Shown in pieces: positions 1 to 9,841 of a DNA stretch of 64,000 bases (position 1 is its first letter; every line of letters begins with the position of its first letter). The position numbers were made by a program, and so were the translations under genes. The stretch is from Exophiala sp. HKRS030 (lineage: Eukaryota; Ascomycota; Eurotiomycetes; Chaetothyriales; Herpotrichiellaceae), in NCBI GenBank assembly GCA_023897205.1, contig JAHWDD010000002.1, forward strand, positions 248,001 through 312,000, given 5' to 3'. The notes beneath the pieces were generated by a model. The model saw only the letters and a program-made list of their open reading frames with translations. It was not told where the DNA came from and made no database searches.

Positions 1-1287
1 GTTCGCTTTGTCGAGTAAGGGCGAATTTGACCTGACTTTCTGGACGGAAAAGGGAGGCTGGGCCTGCAAGAAGGGTGGGTGGATATCATTGGGTAGCGAT
101 AAGAACTTTTCAAAAGGCAATGCCACCGCCGTCGCTCATAGGCAGTCTGAGATTGAAGTCTTTGCATGCGGTGAGGATGGTCGCATTTATTCGAAACTCG
201 TCACAGACTTCGACCACCCAGGCACAGATTGGACGAGTCTGGGCCGCCCAGATTGTGGCTTTCCACCAAATGCCTACGTGTCGGCGAATTCATGCGTCTT
301 GAAAAGCACAGAGGTGTTCGCTTGCGATTCGGATGGCCTCGTCTACACCACCACCTGGGATCGAGAGGCCATCCCTTTAGGGGCGGAACAAGAGTGGCTC
401 TGCCTGGGAGGTGCCATGATCCCTGGCTCCGAAGTGACGGTCCTCCACCGCAAAGATACTCAACTCGACGTGTTCGGAAAGGACAGAAATTCTCGGCTCT
501 ACACGAACTGGAGAAATCGATACTCAGTCTGGGGAAGTCAACATGAGTGGGAAGCGATCAGCAAGCAGTACCCAGGCTTCTGTAATGTCGCTGCCGTTGC
601 ACGGACAAGCGAGCGGCTACATGTTTTCATCAACAACAAATCAGGACAAATGTATACCAGCTGGTGGCCAGCCAGTGACGGCTGGTATGACATGGGAAGG
701 CCGCGTTACCAGGAGGGAAGCGTCTCGTCGTCTAGTCACACGAGTGGCACGGTAGCGGCGCCTCGATATTCATCGATGAGTGAATCGCTGACACTGTTTG
801 ATGCGACAACGTTTGACAAAAAGCCAACGTGAGTGACGAACTCGCGCAAAGTAGGAAAATGGGTCTCACAATACTGACATACTCAAATGGCAGTTCCCTT
901 CAGGTTACAGAGTCGAAACATTGGATCCAGGATCTCATTAAAACAATCAATAATACCTTGTTCACATCTTCACGAAGAGAGCATGATCAGAAAGCAAAGG
1001 TCGCAATCCTGGACAGCGGAGTCGACCCTGGCCACGAGCAGTTTCAGAAGATCAACAAGCACCACGGGTGGACTTTCGTTGAGAATAATGACAATGTGCA
1101 CGACACGTATGGCCATGGTACTTTCACCGCAGGTCTTCTCATGAAGATTGCCCCCAACACCGACCTATATATTGCCCGCGTCTGCACTTCCAACGAGCTG
1201 GATGATAATGCCAGTTTCCAACGAGTTGTAAACAATGTTATGGATGAACTGTCGAGGGTGCTAGGGACGGGGACCACTAGAAGTTGA
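1..1287 (+). CDS. Beta-propeller lectin-like / truncated S8 peptidase protein (5' partial)
   Basis: The frame is open at the left edge, so the start lies outside the window. The first 275 visible residues hold four to five repeats of roughly 50 residues with patterns such as LDVFGKDRNSRLYTNW and LHVFINNKSGQMYTSWW, like PLL/tachylectin-type sugar-binding propellers. An intron at 829-893 (GTGAGT donor, CTGAC branch, CAG acceptor, phase 2) joins this frame exactly to a second exon. That exon encodes the front half of a subtilisin-like S8 domain, with the catalytic Asp in AILDSGVDP and His in YGHGT. It stops at 1287, before the Asn and Ser motifs, so the protease half is incomplete and probably inactive as read. 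S8 domains of this type occur in fungal NLR-like and heterokaryon-incompatibility-related proteins. The call of two domains is firm; function is not. A pseudogene is possible. Confidence 0.6.
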
Positions 1288-2025
1288 AATGAAAAGTAAA
1301 ATGGCTTGCTGAGAAATTCAATCACATCTTATGGGAGAGGTAACCACCGTGACGAGTATAAAGACTGAGAGGCGGCTTGACTGGACTGAAGAGATGGAGA
1401 TCAAGTCTCGAGGCAATGGTGATTGACAAGTTCACTGTATGTTAAAGATGTTTCGTCCGCCCGTCAAACTCAACCGAAGAATGTTCGGTGTCACCTAGTA
1501 ACTCACCTATGTTGTGCACACCTTTATTCACGTTACTGATAACTTCCGGTACCCGAGGCTTCGAGTGATTGTTGCACAAATTATCAGAGACTTTGTGACG
1601 AGTATGCAGATGATTTCCACCCACCGTAGCTACCTAATTATCAAGGTATTCACATCTATTGTATTGAAAGAGGCGGTTCCCACAAACTCCCCGTGTCGGA
1701 GAAGACATTGCCCGGATATAACGTCATTTCCTCATTTGGAATTCGAGTCTAACCTCGCTTCGTATCTGAGTCAGGGCGTTGCGGGTCCAGCGTAGGGAGC
1801 ACGGTCCGCCTGGTGTAGATAGGGCATGCCAACTCGGTGGGCGAAGCATCATCAGCGAGTATATAACACACCCAACGTACGAGTAGAACATTTGGCACTT
1901 GGGCAAAGCAGTCTTCTATCTCTCTTGCTTTCTCTCTATCTCTCTCCACAAAGCCCAAGCCCTCCTGACCACAACCCCATTCCGACATTTTACACACAAA
2001 GTCACAAGGTTTTACAGAGTCGAAC
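1288..2025. other. Intergenic; possible orphan exon at 1630-1752
   Basis: No complete gene seen. After a TAG at 1627-1629 that could serve as an acceptor, a 40-codon open stretch ends at the TAA at 1750-1752 and reads like protein (it contains IYCIERGGSHKLPVSEK). It could be the eroded end of the upstream gene or of another gene. Closer to the next gene the DNA becomes pyrimidine-rich. Confidence 0.35.
1915..1953 (+). promoter_or_regulatory. CT-rich core promoter tract
   Basis: A run of TCTCT-type pyrimidine repeats lies about 75-110 bases before the ATG at 2026. CT-rich tracts just upstream of the transcription start are common in filamentous-fungal promoters, so this probably belongs to the oxidoreductase gene. 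No TATA box is evident. Confidence 0.4.
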
Positions 2026-3135
2026 ATGGCCACCGAAACCCATACGGCAGTCGTCCTCGAGGCAGTCGGACAGCCCGTGGTGTTGAAGACCGTCCCTGTC
2101 CCGAAAGCCAACCTGGGATCCGCCGTCATCAAGGTCCTCGCCACGGCACTCTCCCCAAACACCAAGACTGTGTACGGAGGCCACATGGGCGTCGGAGCCT
2201 TGCGCACGCCCCTCACGCCGGGGTTCGCATCCATCGGCCGGGTCCACAGCGTCGGCCCCGACGCGACGTCCCTGAAGCCGGGCCAACTGGTCATGTACGA
2301 CTTTTGGACCTCGTCCAGGGACGATCCGGACGACAGCATCCTGGCCGGGTACATGGGCGGCGTCCCCCAGCTCGAGGACACCTGGAACAAGGGCACCCTC
2401 GCGGAATACGCCGAAGTGCCGCTGGAGCGAGTTTGGCCTCTGAACGAGGACCTGCTCTGCAACACCCTGAAGTACAGCCCGGCGGACCTCAGCTACATCG
2501 GCACGGTCTGTGTGCCGCTGGGGGGCCTGCTGGAGATCGACGTCCGGCCGGGGGACAGCGTGATCGTCGCCCCCGCCACGGGCACCTTTGGGGGCGCCGC
2601 GGTGCCGGCCGCGCTCTCGCTCGGCGCAAAGGTCGTCGCTTGTGGGCGCAACGAGAAGATGCTGGCCAAGATGACCGACACCTTCGGGGCCTCGGGCAGG
2701 TTCCTCACCGTGAAGCTGTCGGGGGACACGGACCGGGACACGGCGGCGATCAAGGCGGCGGCCGGGGGCAAGGGCGCGGACAGGTACATTGACTTTGTGC
2801 CACCGCAGGCGGCGGCCTCCAAACACCTCCTGTCGTGCTTGGGCGCCCTGCGGCCCCACGGGCGGGCGGCCCTGATGGGCCTCGTCTTCAGCAACGTCGA
2901 AATCCCGTACGCCTTTGTCATGTTGAAGGGCATCAGGATCCAGGGCCGCTACATGTTTGACAGGTGGCAGGGTGAGCAAGCCATCAAGTTGGTGGAAACC
3001 GGGAACCTCGTCCTCGGCGATCGACCACTGAGCGGGATGAAGATGATCGGGTTCAAGCTTCGAGACATTCATCGGGCCATCGACGCATCGTCTGAACAAC
3101 ATGGCTGGGGTAGTATGGTCGTCGTCGAGCCATGA
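2026..3135 (+). CDS. MDR-family NAD(P)H-dependent oxidoreductase
   Basis: Intronless 369-residue protein of the medium-chain dehydrogenase/reductase superfamily, the usual length. The N-terminal half has the GroES-like fold pattern (LTPGFASIGRVHSVG around residue 63; LKPGQLVMYDFW around 85). A Rossmann segment with VIVAPATGTFGGAAVPAA near residue 180 is followed by an Arg-Asn that may select the cofactor phosphate. The cysteine-rich structural zinc loop of classical alcohol dehydrogenases is absent, so it is nearer quinone-oxidoreductase or zinc-independent MDR enzymes. Substrate is unknown. The gene is noticeably rich in C/G-ending codons. Alternatives: isopropanol- or leucoanthocyanidin-type reductase, or an orphan secondary-metabolism enzyme. 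Confidence 0.85.
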   Translation: MATETHTAVVLEAVGQPVVLKTVPVPKANLGSAVIKVLATALSPNTKTVYGGHMGVGALRTPLTPGFASIGRVHSVGPDATSLKPGQLVMYDFWTSSRDDPDDSILAGYMGGVPQLEDTWNKGTLAEYAEVPLERVWPLNEDLLCNTLKYSPADLSYIGTVCVPLGGLLEIDVRPGDSVIVAPATGTFGGAAVPAALSLGAKVVACGRNEKMLAKMTDTFGASGRFLTVKLSGDTDRDTAAIKAAAGGKGADRYIDFVPPQAAASKHLLSCLGALRPHGRAALMGLVFSNVEIPYAFVMLKGIRIQGRYMFDRWQGEQAIKLVETGNLVLGDRPLSGMKMIGFKLRDIHRAIDASSEQHGWGSMVVVEP

Positions 3136-3605
3136 TGACGAAGGGCATGTATATACCCGCATCGTGCCGGTCGCGTCTGGGACGCTCCTTACCTACTCAC
3201 TAAGGCTCATGGCTTAATATTTGAGGCCGCCATGGTCCACTGGCCTGATCCTACGCGCGGCATACTGCTCCTCTCAGTCTCGTCCGGCGAACGACAGATA
3301 GAATATGTGAACCACGAGGCGAAGAGTTCGGCCCTGGTAGATTCGAGATTGTCAATGTTTGAGTGTAAAGTCCGCAGACCGAGATTGAATCGGCCATAAT
3401 CAATGCCAAGATTGCGTCACTAGATCCGGCCTTCTGCGGCGCCCATTTTTTGTAATTTGAAGTTGCCCAGTAAGAGATTAGATATTGTCTTGTAAATTGT
3501 ACGGGTGCGAGATCGCAGTCCGTTGTGGTTGCTGTTGACTGTCGGCGTCTTCTTCATCCTCTTCTTGAAATCCCAGTGAATTGCCGCAGCTCCCCCAATC
3601 CGAGA
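3136..3605. other. Intergenic between oxidoreductase and ferredoxin genes
   Basis: Contains the 3' flank of the oxidoreductase and the promoter of the ferredoxin gene. No recognisable gene, RNA or repeat. Confidence 0.5.
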
Positions 3606-4369
3606 ATGACCGCAGGAATCCCAACTCGACTGTTCCTCTCGGCAGCAAGATTACAATGCTACGTCCCAGAAACGGTCGCTCCCAAGATAGCTTGCGCCAG
3701 ACCACTCCCTCGCAAGGTCCACACATCTTCTTCTTTGGCAAGGCTTCGGCAGCATCAGGCCGCAGTTGAATACAAAAAGAGTCAGATCAGGTCCCATGTT
3801 CGAGCTCTGGAGCAAGGGCGGCGACGCTTTTCGACGAGTCCTGCCAGCCGTCATGGCCATCTCGATCCACCGAAACCAGGAGAAGAGTGCGTTTTTTTGG
3901 GCAATCAGCTTGCAATCAGAAAGACTTGCTGACCTTGGTGTGATGTACGATAGACTGCACGTTACGATAGTCGACAAAGATGGAGAAAACCATACATTCG
4001 AAGTTGCCGCAGGGGACAATTTGCTGGACATTGCGCAGGCAAATGATCTAGAAATGGAAGGTTTGTGTTGATATACAACAGTTTATTCACCTCTGGTGGA
4101 CAGCCAGATCTGATGGCCTTTTTGCAGGTGCCTGTGGCGGATCTTGCGCCTGTTCCACTTGTCACGTTATCGTCGAATCCGACGACATGTACGACAAAAT
4201 CCCCGAGGCGAGCGACGACGAGAACGACATGCTAGACCTGGCCTTTGGTCTGACCGAGACATCGCGGTTGGGTTGTCAGGTACAGATGTCGCCCGAGTTA
4301 GACGGGCTCGTGGTTAAGCTGCCTCAGATGACGAGGAACATGCAAGCCTCGGATTTTGAAAAGCGGTAA
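3606..4369 (+). CDS. yah1: Mitochondrial [2Fe-2S] ferredoxin (adrenodoxin type)
   Basis: Three exons, 3606-3886, 3954-4060 and 4128-4369, joined by two 67-base introns that keep frame exactly. The N-terminus is basic and rich in Arg and Ser (RRRFSTSPASRHGHL), as expected for mitochondrial import. The mature part begins at LHVTIVDKDG and carries the cluster-binding pattern GACGGSCACSTCH followed by the fourth cysteine in RLGCQVQ. Orthologues pass electrons from ferredoxin reductase to the mitochondrial Fe-S cluster machinery and to haem A and coenzyme Q synthesis; in yeast the gene (YAH1) is essential. The first in-frame ATG that leaves a full presequence was chosen as start. The neighbouring rRNA-processing gene converges from the right with 122 bases between stops. 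Confidence 0.93.
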
Positions 4370-4491
4370 TCGAAGGCGGTCTTCGTGTCACATAAAACGA
4401 CCTGTATATGTACTATCATAAACTATCATCGCTCTTATCCTGGGACCCCCAAGACACAATAATGCCGATACTGGGCCTGGAATTGTGTATT

Positions 4492-5301
4492 CTATTGCAC
4501 TGCTGCGGCCTGCTTCTTTCCCCCAATTAGATCCAGGAAGCCCTGTTTACTCATCTCATTTGCCTTTTCCTCGCGATTGGCCATGCCCACTGTGCCCTTC
4601 TTGCGCTCTTCTCGTGCCGCCTGTTCGCTGCTGACTTGGGCTGCTCGAACGGCGTTGAAGAGCTTGACCACACCTCGCTGCGCGACCTTTCGCAATCGCT
4701 TCTCTTCCTCGGCGATTTCGCCAGCCGTGCCAGAGTTCAATCCCAACACATCCTTTATTCTTCCTCTTTCTAGATCCTCGCGACGTTCTGACCGTAACTT
4801 GGCTTTTGCTTTTCGCTCCAGTTTCTCATCGGCCAAGGATGTACTCGTCTCCACGGCTTGTTTGCTCCGAGAAAGCACGGGATCTTTACGTGCTGATTGA
4901 GAAAGCTTCGTTGACAGGATCTTGGATATCGAGGTTGAGAAGGCTTCAGGGTCATTTCGTTTGCTTGTAGACTTTCGTTTAGGATTGACACCTGGCACTG
5001 TATCTTCGTCGTCGTCCGCTGAGGAATCGTCTGCTTGCTCCGACTCTTCGAGGCCGTCTTCGTCCACATCATCCTCCGATTCTTCTACGGGCTTTGTGTT
5101 TTTCACTTTAGTTGTTGGCTTGCTGGTCTCCTCATCCGAATCATTCAAGTTGACAGCGGTAAACTGTCCGTTCTCCTGCGCATCTGACTCGTCTGAAGAA
5201 CTGTGGTAGTCCGTTTGTTTGCGAACTCGTTTTTTAGGTCGATCTGTCTTGCCGCGCATCCCATCTTCGAGTCTGCGTTTTTTCTGTGACAGAGGAGCCA
5301 T
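4492..5301 (-). CDS. rrp15: Ribosomal RNA-processing protein 15
   Basis: Intronless, 269 residues from the ATG at 5301 (MAPLSQKKRRLED). An in-frame extension upstream is not needed. The N-terminal half is acidic and low-complexity, with Ser/Asp/Glu runs and lysine-rich patches typical of nucleolar proteins. The C-terminal half matches the Rrp15 family: a basic helical stretch, then RLRKVAQRGVVKLFNAVRAAQ near residue 210 and a terminal KQGFLDLIGGKK. Rrp15 acts in the nucleolus in maturation of 27S pre-rRNA and the large ribosomal subunit. It is transcribed divergently from the SRP54 gene across about 305 bases. Confidence 0.9.
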   Translation of the reverse strand: MAPLSQKKRRLEDGMRGKTDRPKKRVRKQTDYHSSSDESDAQENGQFTAVNLNDSDEETSKPTTKVKNTKPVEESEDDVDEDGLEESEQADDSSADDDEDTVPGVNPKRKSTSKRNDPEAFSTSISKILSTKLSQSARKDPVLSRSKQAVETSTSLADEKLERKAKAKLRSERREDLERGRIKDVLGLNSGTAGEIAEEEKRLRKVAQRGVVKLFNAVRAAQVSSEQAAREERKKGTVGMANREEKANEMSKQGFLDLIGGKKQAAAVQ

Positions 5302-5606
5302 GGTGACTATGTCGACACTTTCTCGGCTGTCTGGAGGTCTGTACAGTGGTGTTGGCTGTACGAGAACTTGCAGCCCGACAAGAAAATTATGATAGAATTT
5401 CTCGGTCGGCAAAACTGCGGTGTAAAGAGAAAGAGGGTCAATTTATTGCATGGCAAGCGCGGAGAGAGAAACACGGAGCATCGATGGCGTTTCTCCCCAC
5501 TATCAGTCAACCACCCACACTGCGATAGATGCAGGAGACCTCAAGACGGCGATACACATACTGGTATTAGAGAGACTTTCTTCTTGTACAGCACCGATCA
5601 ATCAAG
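5302..5606. promoter_or_regulatory. Divergent promoter region, rrp15 / srp54
   Basis: About 305 bases separate the two opposing start codons, so both promoters must lie here. No clear TATA or CCAAT pair stands out. Confidence 0.5.
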
Positions 5607-7540
5607 ATGGTTCTTTCAGACCTCGGGCGCCGCATCAATGCCGCCGTCTCAAATCTCAACCGCGAACCCAACCTCGATGAGAAAGCCTTCGATTCCATGA
5701 TCAAGGAGATTTGCTCGGCCCTCTTATCTGCAGATGTCAACATTCGCCTGGTCAAGAATTTGCGAAAATCGATCCAGAGCACCGTCAACTTCAAGGATCT
5801 CCCACCTCACACGAGCGCGAACAATAAGAAACGATTGATCCAGCAGGCAGTCTTCGATCACCTCGTTCAATTAGTCGACCCTCATGCCGAGCCATACAAA
5901 CCGAAGAAGGGCAAGTCCAATGTTATCATGTTTGTCGGTCTACAGGGTGCTGGCAAGACGACGACGTGCACAAAGTTGGCCAGGTACTACGCACAACGAG
6001 GGTTCCGGTCATGTCTGGTTTGCGCAGACACCTTTCGAGCCGGTGCGTACGATCAGTTGAAGCAGAACGCCACCAAGGCGAAGATCCCCTACTACGGCTC
6101 GTTGACGCAGACCGATCCTGCGGTGGTGGCGGCCGAGGGTGTTGCCCGGTTCAAGAAAGAGAAGTTCGAAATTATCATTGTCGATACATCAGGTCGACAC
6201 AAGCAAGAGGCGGATTTATTTGCTGAGATGGTTCAAGTTCAGAATGCCATCAAACCTGACCAGACTATCATGGTTTTGGACGGGACGATAGGTCAGGCAG
6301 CCGAAGCACAATCGTCGGCCTTTAAGCAGACGGCAGATTTTGGAGCAATTATCATAACAAAAACCGACGGAGGGTGAGTATCCATACCCAAGCACATATC
6401 TTTATTTTTTGTAGGTCGAGTCGGCCCGCTGACTTGATTAGTGCTGCGGGTGGTGGTGCGATTTCTGCTGTTGCGGCGAGCAATACTCCAATCATTTTCC
6501 TAGGCACCGGCGAACACATGATGGATCTTGAGAGATTCGCGCCGAAGCCATTCATCCAGAAGCTCTTGGGCTATGGCGATATCACAGGCCTGATCGAACA
6601 GATTTCTACGATAACGAAGGAGTCCGCTGGTCTTAAGGAGACACAGAAGCATTTGGCCGAGGGTATTTTCACAATGAGAGATATGAAAGAGTATGTATGG
6701 TGCCCAGGAAGGAAAGGCTGTGAGCTAACAGGGGTCTCAGACAAATCCAGAACATCCTCAAAATGGGTCCCATGTCCAAAGTTGCAAGCATGATACCAGG
6801 GTTGAGTTCAATGATGGTGAGTCGAAATTCTGAATTACCAAATCCCTCTAAGCTTCTGTCTAATGACTCGAACAGGGTGGCATGTCAGACGAAGATGGCC
6901 AGGAAAAGATACGCAGAATGATCTACATATTCGATAGCATGACCGCTAAAGAACTCGACTCCGACGGGAAGATTCTTATTTCTCAACCAACGCGAATTAC
7001 GCGCATTGCATGTGGCTCGGGAACCAGCGTCAGAGACGTAGAGGAGCTTCTGACCCAACATAAGGTGATGGCAAGGTAAGTGCTCATCTCTACACCCACA
7101 TCACATCATACCAGCACTGACATTCCTGCAGTCTTGCCAAAAACATGGGAGCCCAGAGAAAGAACATGGCAAAGGCTCAAGCAATGCTACAGGGTGGCAA
7201 CAAACAACAACAGATGGCTGCTATGCAGAAGCGAGCCCAAGCGTAAGTCTTACTTTCTCTTTGTGGTTTAGGACAATATGCTGATTCTTCTGGTTAGGAT
7301 GGGTATGGGCCGATCTATGCCAGGAGGAAACGATATGGGCAAACTCATGCAGGTACGTCGTGGACATCTTCGGGCCACAAATGTACTTACTGACAACTTT
7401 CTTTCTTGTAGATGATGCAGAGCATGGGAATGGGTGGCGGTGGACCTCCTGGCGGCATGGGCGGCATGGATCTCAACTCCATGGCCAACATGTTTGGAGG
7501 TGGCGGCGGCGGTGGTGGAGGCAGAGGTCGTGGTAGATGA
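5607..7540 (+). CDS. srp54: Signal recognition particle 54 kDa GTPase
   Basis: Seven exons (5607-6373, 6442-6690, 6741-6816, 6876-7075, 7132-7242, 7298-7352, 7412-7540) give 528 residues with frame kept at every junction. The N domain leads into the G domain: P-loop [11 protein letters not shown] near residue 113, [27 protein letters not shown], and the [10 protein letters not shown] segment after the first intron. The M domain ([14 protein letters not shown] onward) is rich in Met and Gln and binds 7S RNA and signal peptides. The tail is a Gly/Met-rich, GGRGRGR-type end common in fungal SRP54. It recognises signal peptides on ribosomes and, with the SRP receptor, delivers them to the ER. Confidence 0.95.
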
Positions 7541-8790
7541 GCATTTTCGCATGCTGTCCATCTACAATTCCTCTAGGCCATGGACATTCTATGCCCCGTC
7601 GTCACTGCCTTGCGCCAGATGATTAGGAAGCCGATCAGACGCGCCTGTCAGCTTACCGATACGTTGTGCTGGACTTGATGTGGCCTCGGATGACAATCAC
7701 CAGATACATCTTGGCAGTCGACAAGCAAAACTCGGTCGACCGACGTCAAACGGAACTACCTCACGACCATTTACGACGGGTATCAATCGAATGAGGGCAT
7801 ACAAGTCTTTGCGAGCCAGACTAACGTTCATTCCCGCCGGCAGCTGCGTCAAAAGACAGTTACCTACAACTCATGTTCCACCTCGCAGATGCAGCGAATT
7901 GCGTATACATACGAATGACGCGATGCTCTAGAGGGTCTCTTTGGCAACAAGGAGGTCTCCAGCGCTCAGGGGGAACCCAGCTAGTCGAGTTGTGGTACTT
8001 TGTACCCATCAGACTATTACGGGCGGTTATCCATTGCCCTCTCTGAACGTCGTATAGCTGCTGGTGGTGCTGTAATGAGCAATGAACAATGATTCCCACC
8101 GACTAGTACCCTTTTCTCTCACAGTACGTATTCATTGACCGCTCTTAGGAATCTCTAGATACTGGAATTGGGGGCCATCCCCAGTCGAGGCGACCCTTGG
8201 CAAGTGATATGGTTTCCGCTCTTGACTTTTTCCCGGGTGTTGCCTGCCGGTTCAACATCAAGACCATATGAACGAGTGTTACTCGTAGACTCTTTGTGAT
8301 CCTGGCTTGGATGACGGGCTCTATAAACTGCTCGTCATTTTTTCTTCAGTCACACCAATCAACCGACACCGCGTTTTCTGACGATATTTGATGACTTCCA
8401 ATCTAGGTAAACGGTTTCTGCCACCAAAAAGCCACAAACGACCTCCCCCCATAAGCACTTTCGATGTTTTTTACTCTGGCTGTTGTCGAAAAGGCCAAGA
8501 TGCGCGTCGCATGATTCTTCTGAGAGGTCCAACGAGAGACACAGGACCAAAGACCCCTGCCTTTGGTAGGTACATCACGCCGTGATGGAATGTCAGTTGC
8601 ATAGCGTTAAAGTCGTGAACGCTGGTTGAAATACAGACTACAAAATCCCGTTCGTGGGTTCTCTCTCTGTCTCTATCTCTTATCTCTCTTGGAAAACGTC
8701 TTTTCACATCCAAGTCTTTACATTTTCTTCTGCTTCCTATCCCCGCTACCCCTTGCTTTCCGTCCTTGAAGGCAAAGCCTGAACGCAAAA
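7541..8790. other. Intergenic, 1.25 kb
   Basis: Nothing convincing. A TATAAA-like site near 8319 precedes a 65-codon reading frame (8388-8585) that resembles no family I know. A CT-rich tract at about 8660-8690 probably belongs to the promoter of the next gene. Confidence 0.4.
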
Positions 8791-9713
8791 ATGACAAGAC
8801 CAAAGACATTCTTTCTCATGCCAAACTTCGACACGCCCTACCCGGGCCCGATCAAACTCGGGTCTCTGATCTTCGACGTGACGGAGCCGGAGCGATCTGC
8901 CAATATCTAGACGGATTATTACTCATCCCGCCGGAATGCAAGCCTTACTCGACCACCAAGCAGTGTTTCAATTTCGCCAATACCAAGGGGGCGACAGGGA
9001 AGGTGGGAATATTTGCACGCTTCATGGTCCACGTCGTGACCATGGGAGCGAATTTTCTTCGCGTCTTCTCCGTCGCCAAGGTGTCCGACCTGAAATTTGA
9101 AGGCCTGGAGACGATCAAATTCGTCCCCTCCCAACAGTACATCCTCGACAGCGGACTAGATGAGCCAGTGCGAAAGCAGTTGGAGCGAAAATGGTTCAAG
9201 AAGAACGTCTACATGATCACGGGCGTCAAGGTCGCGCGTGGGCCGTGGGTGAAGCTGATTGGGAAAGAAGCGACCATGTCGAAGGTGGGACTTGCGGCCT
9301 TGATGAAGCAGGCGGGTGTCCGCGTGGAAGGAGAGATCGCGGTCAAGGTCACGGACGGCGTCAGCTGGATCGGCGGCTCTGATTTTGTTTTTGCGATTCA
9401 ATTGAGAGAGATCTTTTTCAAATCAAGGTCCCAGACCGTCAACAGCAAAATCGTTCATGGGGGCGAAGTCATGGCGATGCGGCCGGTCGGAGAGCGCAAA
9501 CCCGACGAGGACGAGAAGGAGACTCCAAAAGAGACTCTTTCTGAAGTTGACGAATTGGTTCCAGGATCAATCAAGATGGGTAGAAACGAGGTGGACGCTA
9601 ATTGCTTTGACTTGAAGACTGATCTTGCCAAAGACGAAGACGACGAAGATGATGAAGGTGATGGTGATGATTGCGTATGTGTGTATGGGGTAAACCGCGA
9701 CTCAGACAACTAA
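8791..9713 (+). pseudogene. Unknown fungal protein, apparent frameshift near 8900
   Basis: Two frames together make one protein. From the ATG at 8791 the first reads MTRPKTFFLMPNFDTPYPG and GPIKLGSLIFD, an opening I associate with a fungal protein family of unknown function. It hits TAG at 8908. The rest lies in another frame from about 8904 to the stop at 9713 and matches the body of that family: GKVGIFARF, then FVPSQQYILDSG, KKNVYMITGVKVARG and WIGGSDFVFAIQLREI. The only intron that would fix the frame is 32 bases (8879-8910), too short for a normal spliceosomal intron. A one-base deletion or two-base insertion, real or from assembly, is the simplest explanation. The C-terminus is strongly acidic. 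Function is unknown. Confidence 0.6.
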
Positions 9714-9841
9714 ATTAGAGATTTGAACTCTTTGAGTCTGTCCAAAGGCCACGAATATGACGGTCAGAGTATTTGGTCTGTACAAGGATTTTGGGGCTCT
9801 GTCCTTGTCTCGTAAACAGGAGAAAAATGAGATGATCTCAA

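Noticed and set aside
2002..3162. Long minus-strand open frame (386 codons) opposite the MDR oxidoreductase
   Set aside because: Arg/Gly/His-rich shadow caused by high GC at third positions of the true gene; no family features.
8879..8910. 32-base intron that would join both frames of the 8791 gene
   Set aside because: Too short for a normal spliceosomal intron and no branch point; a frameshift is simpler.
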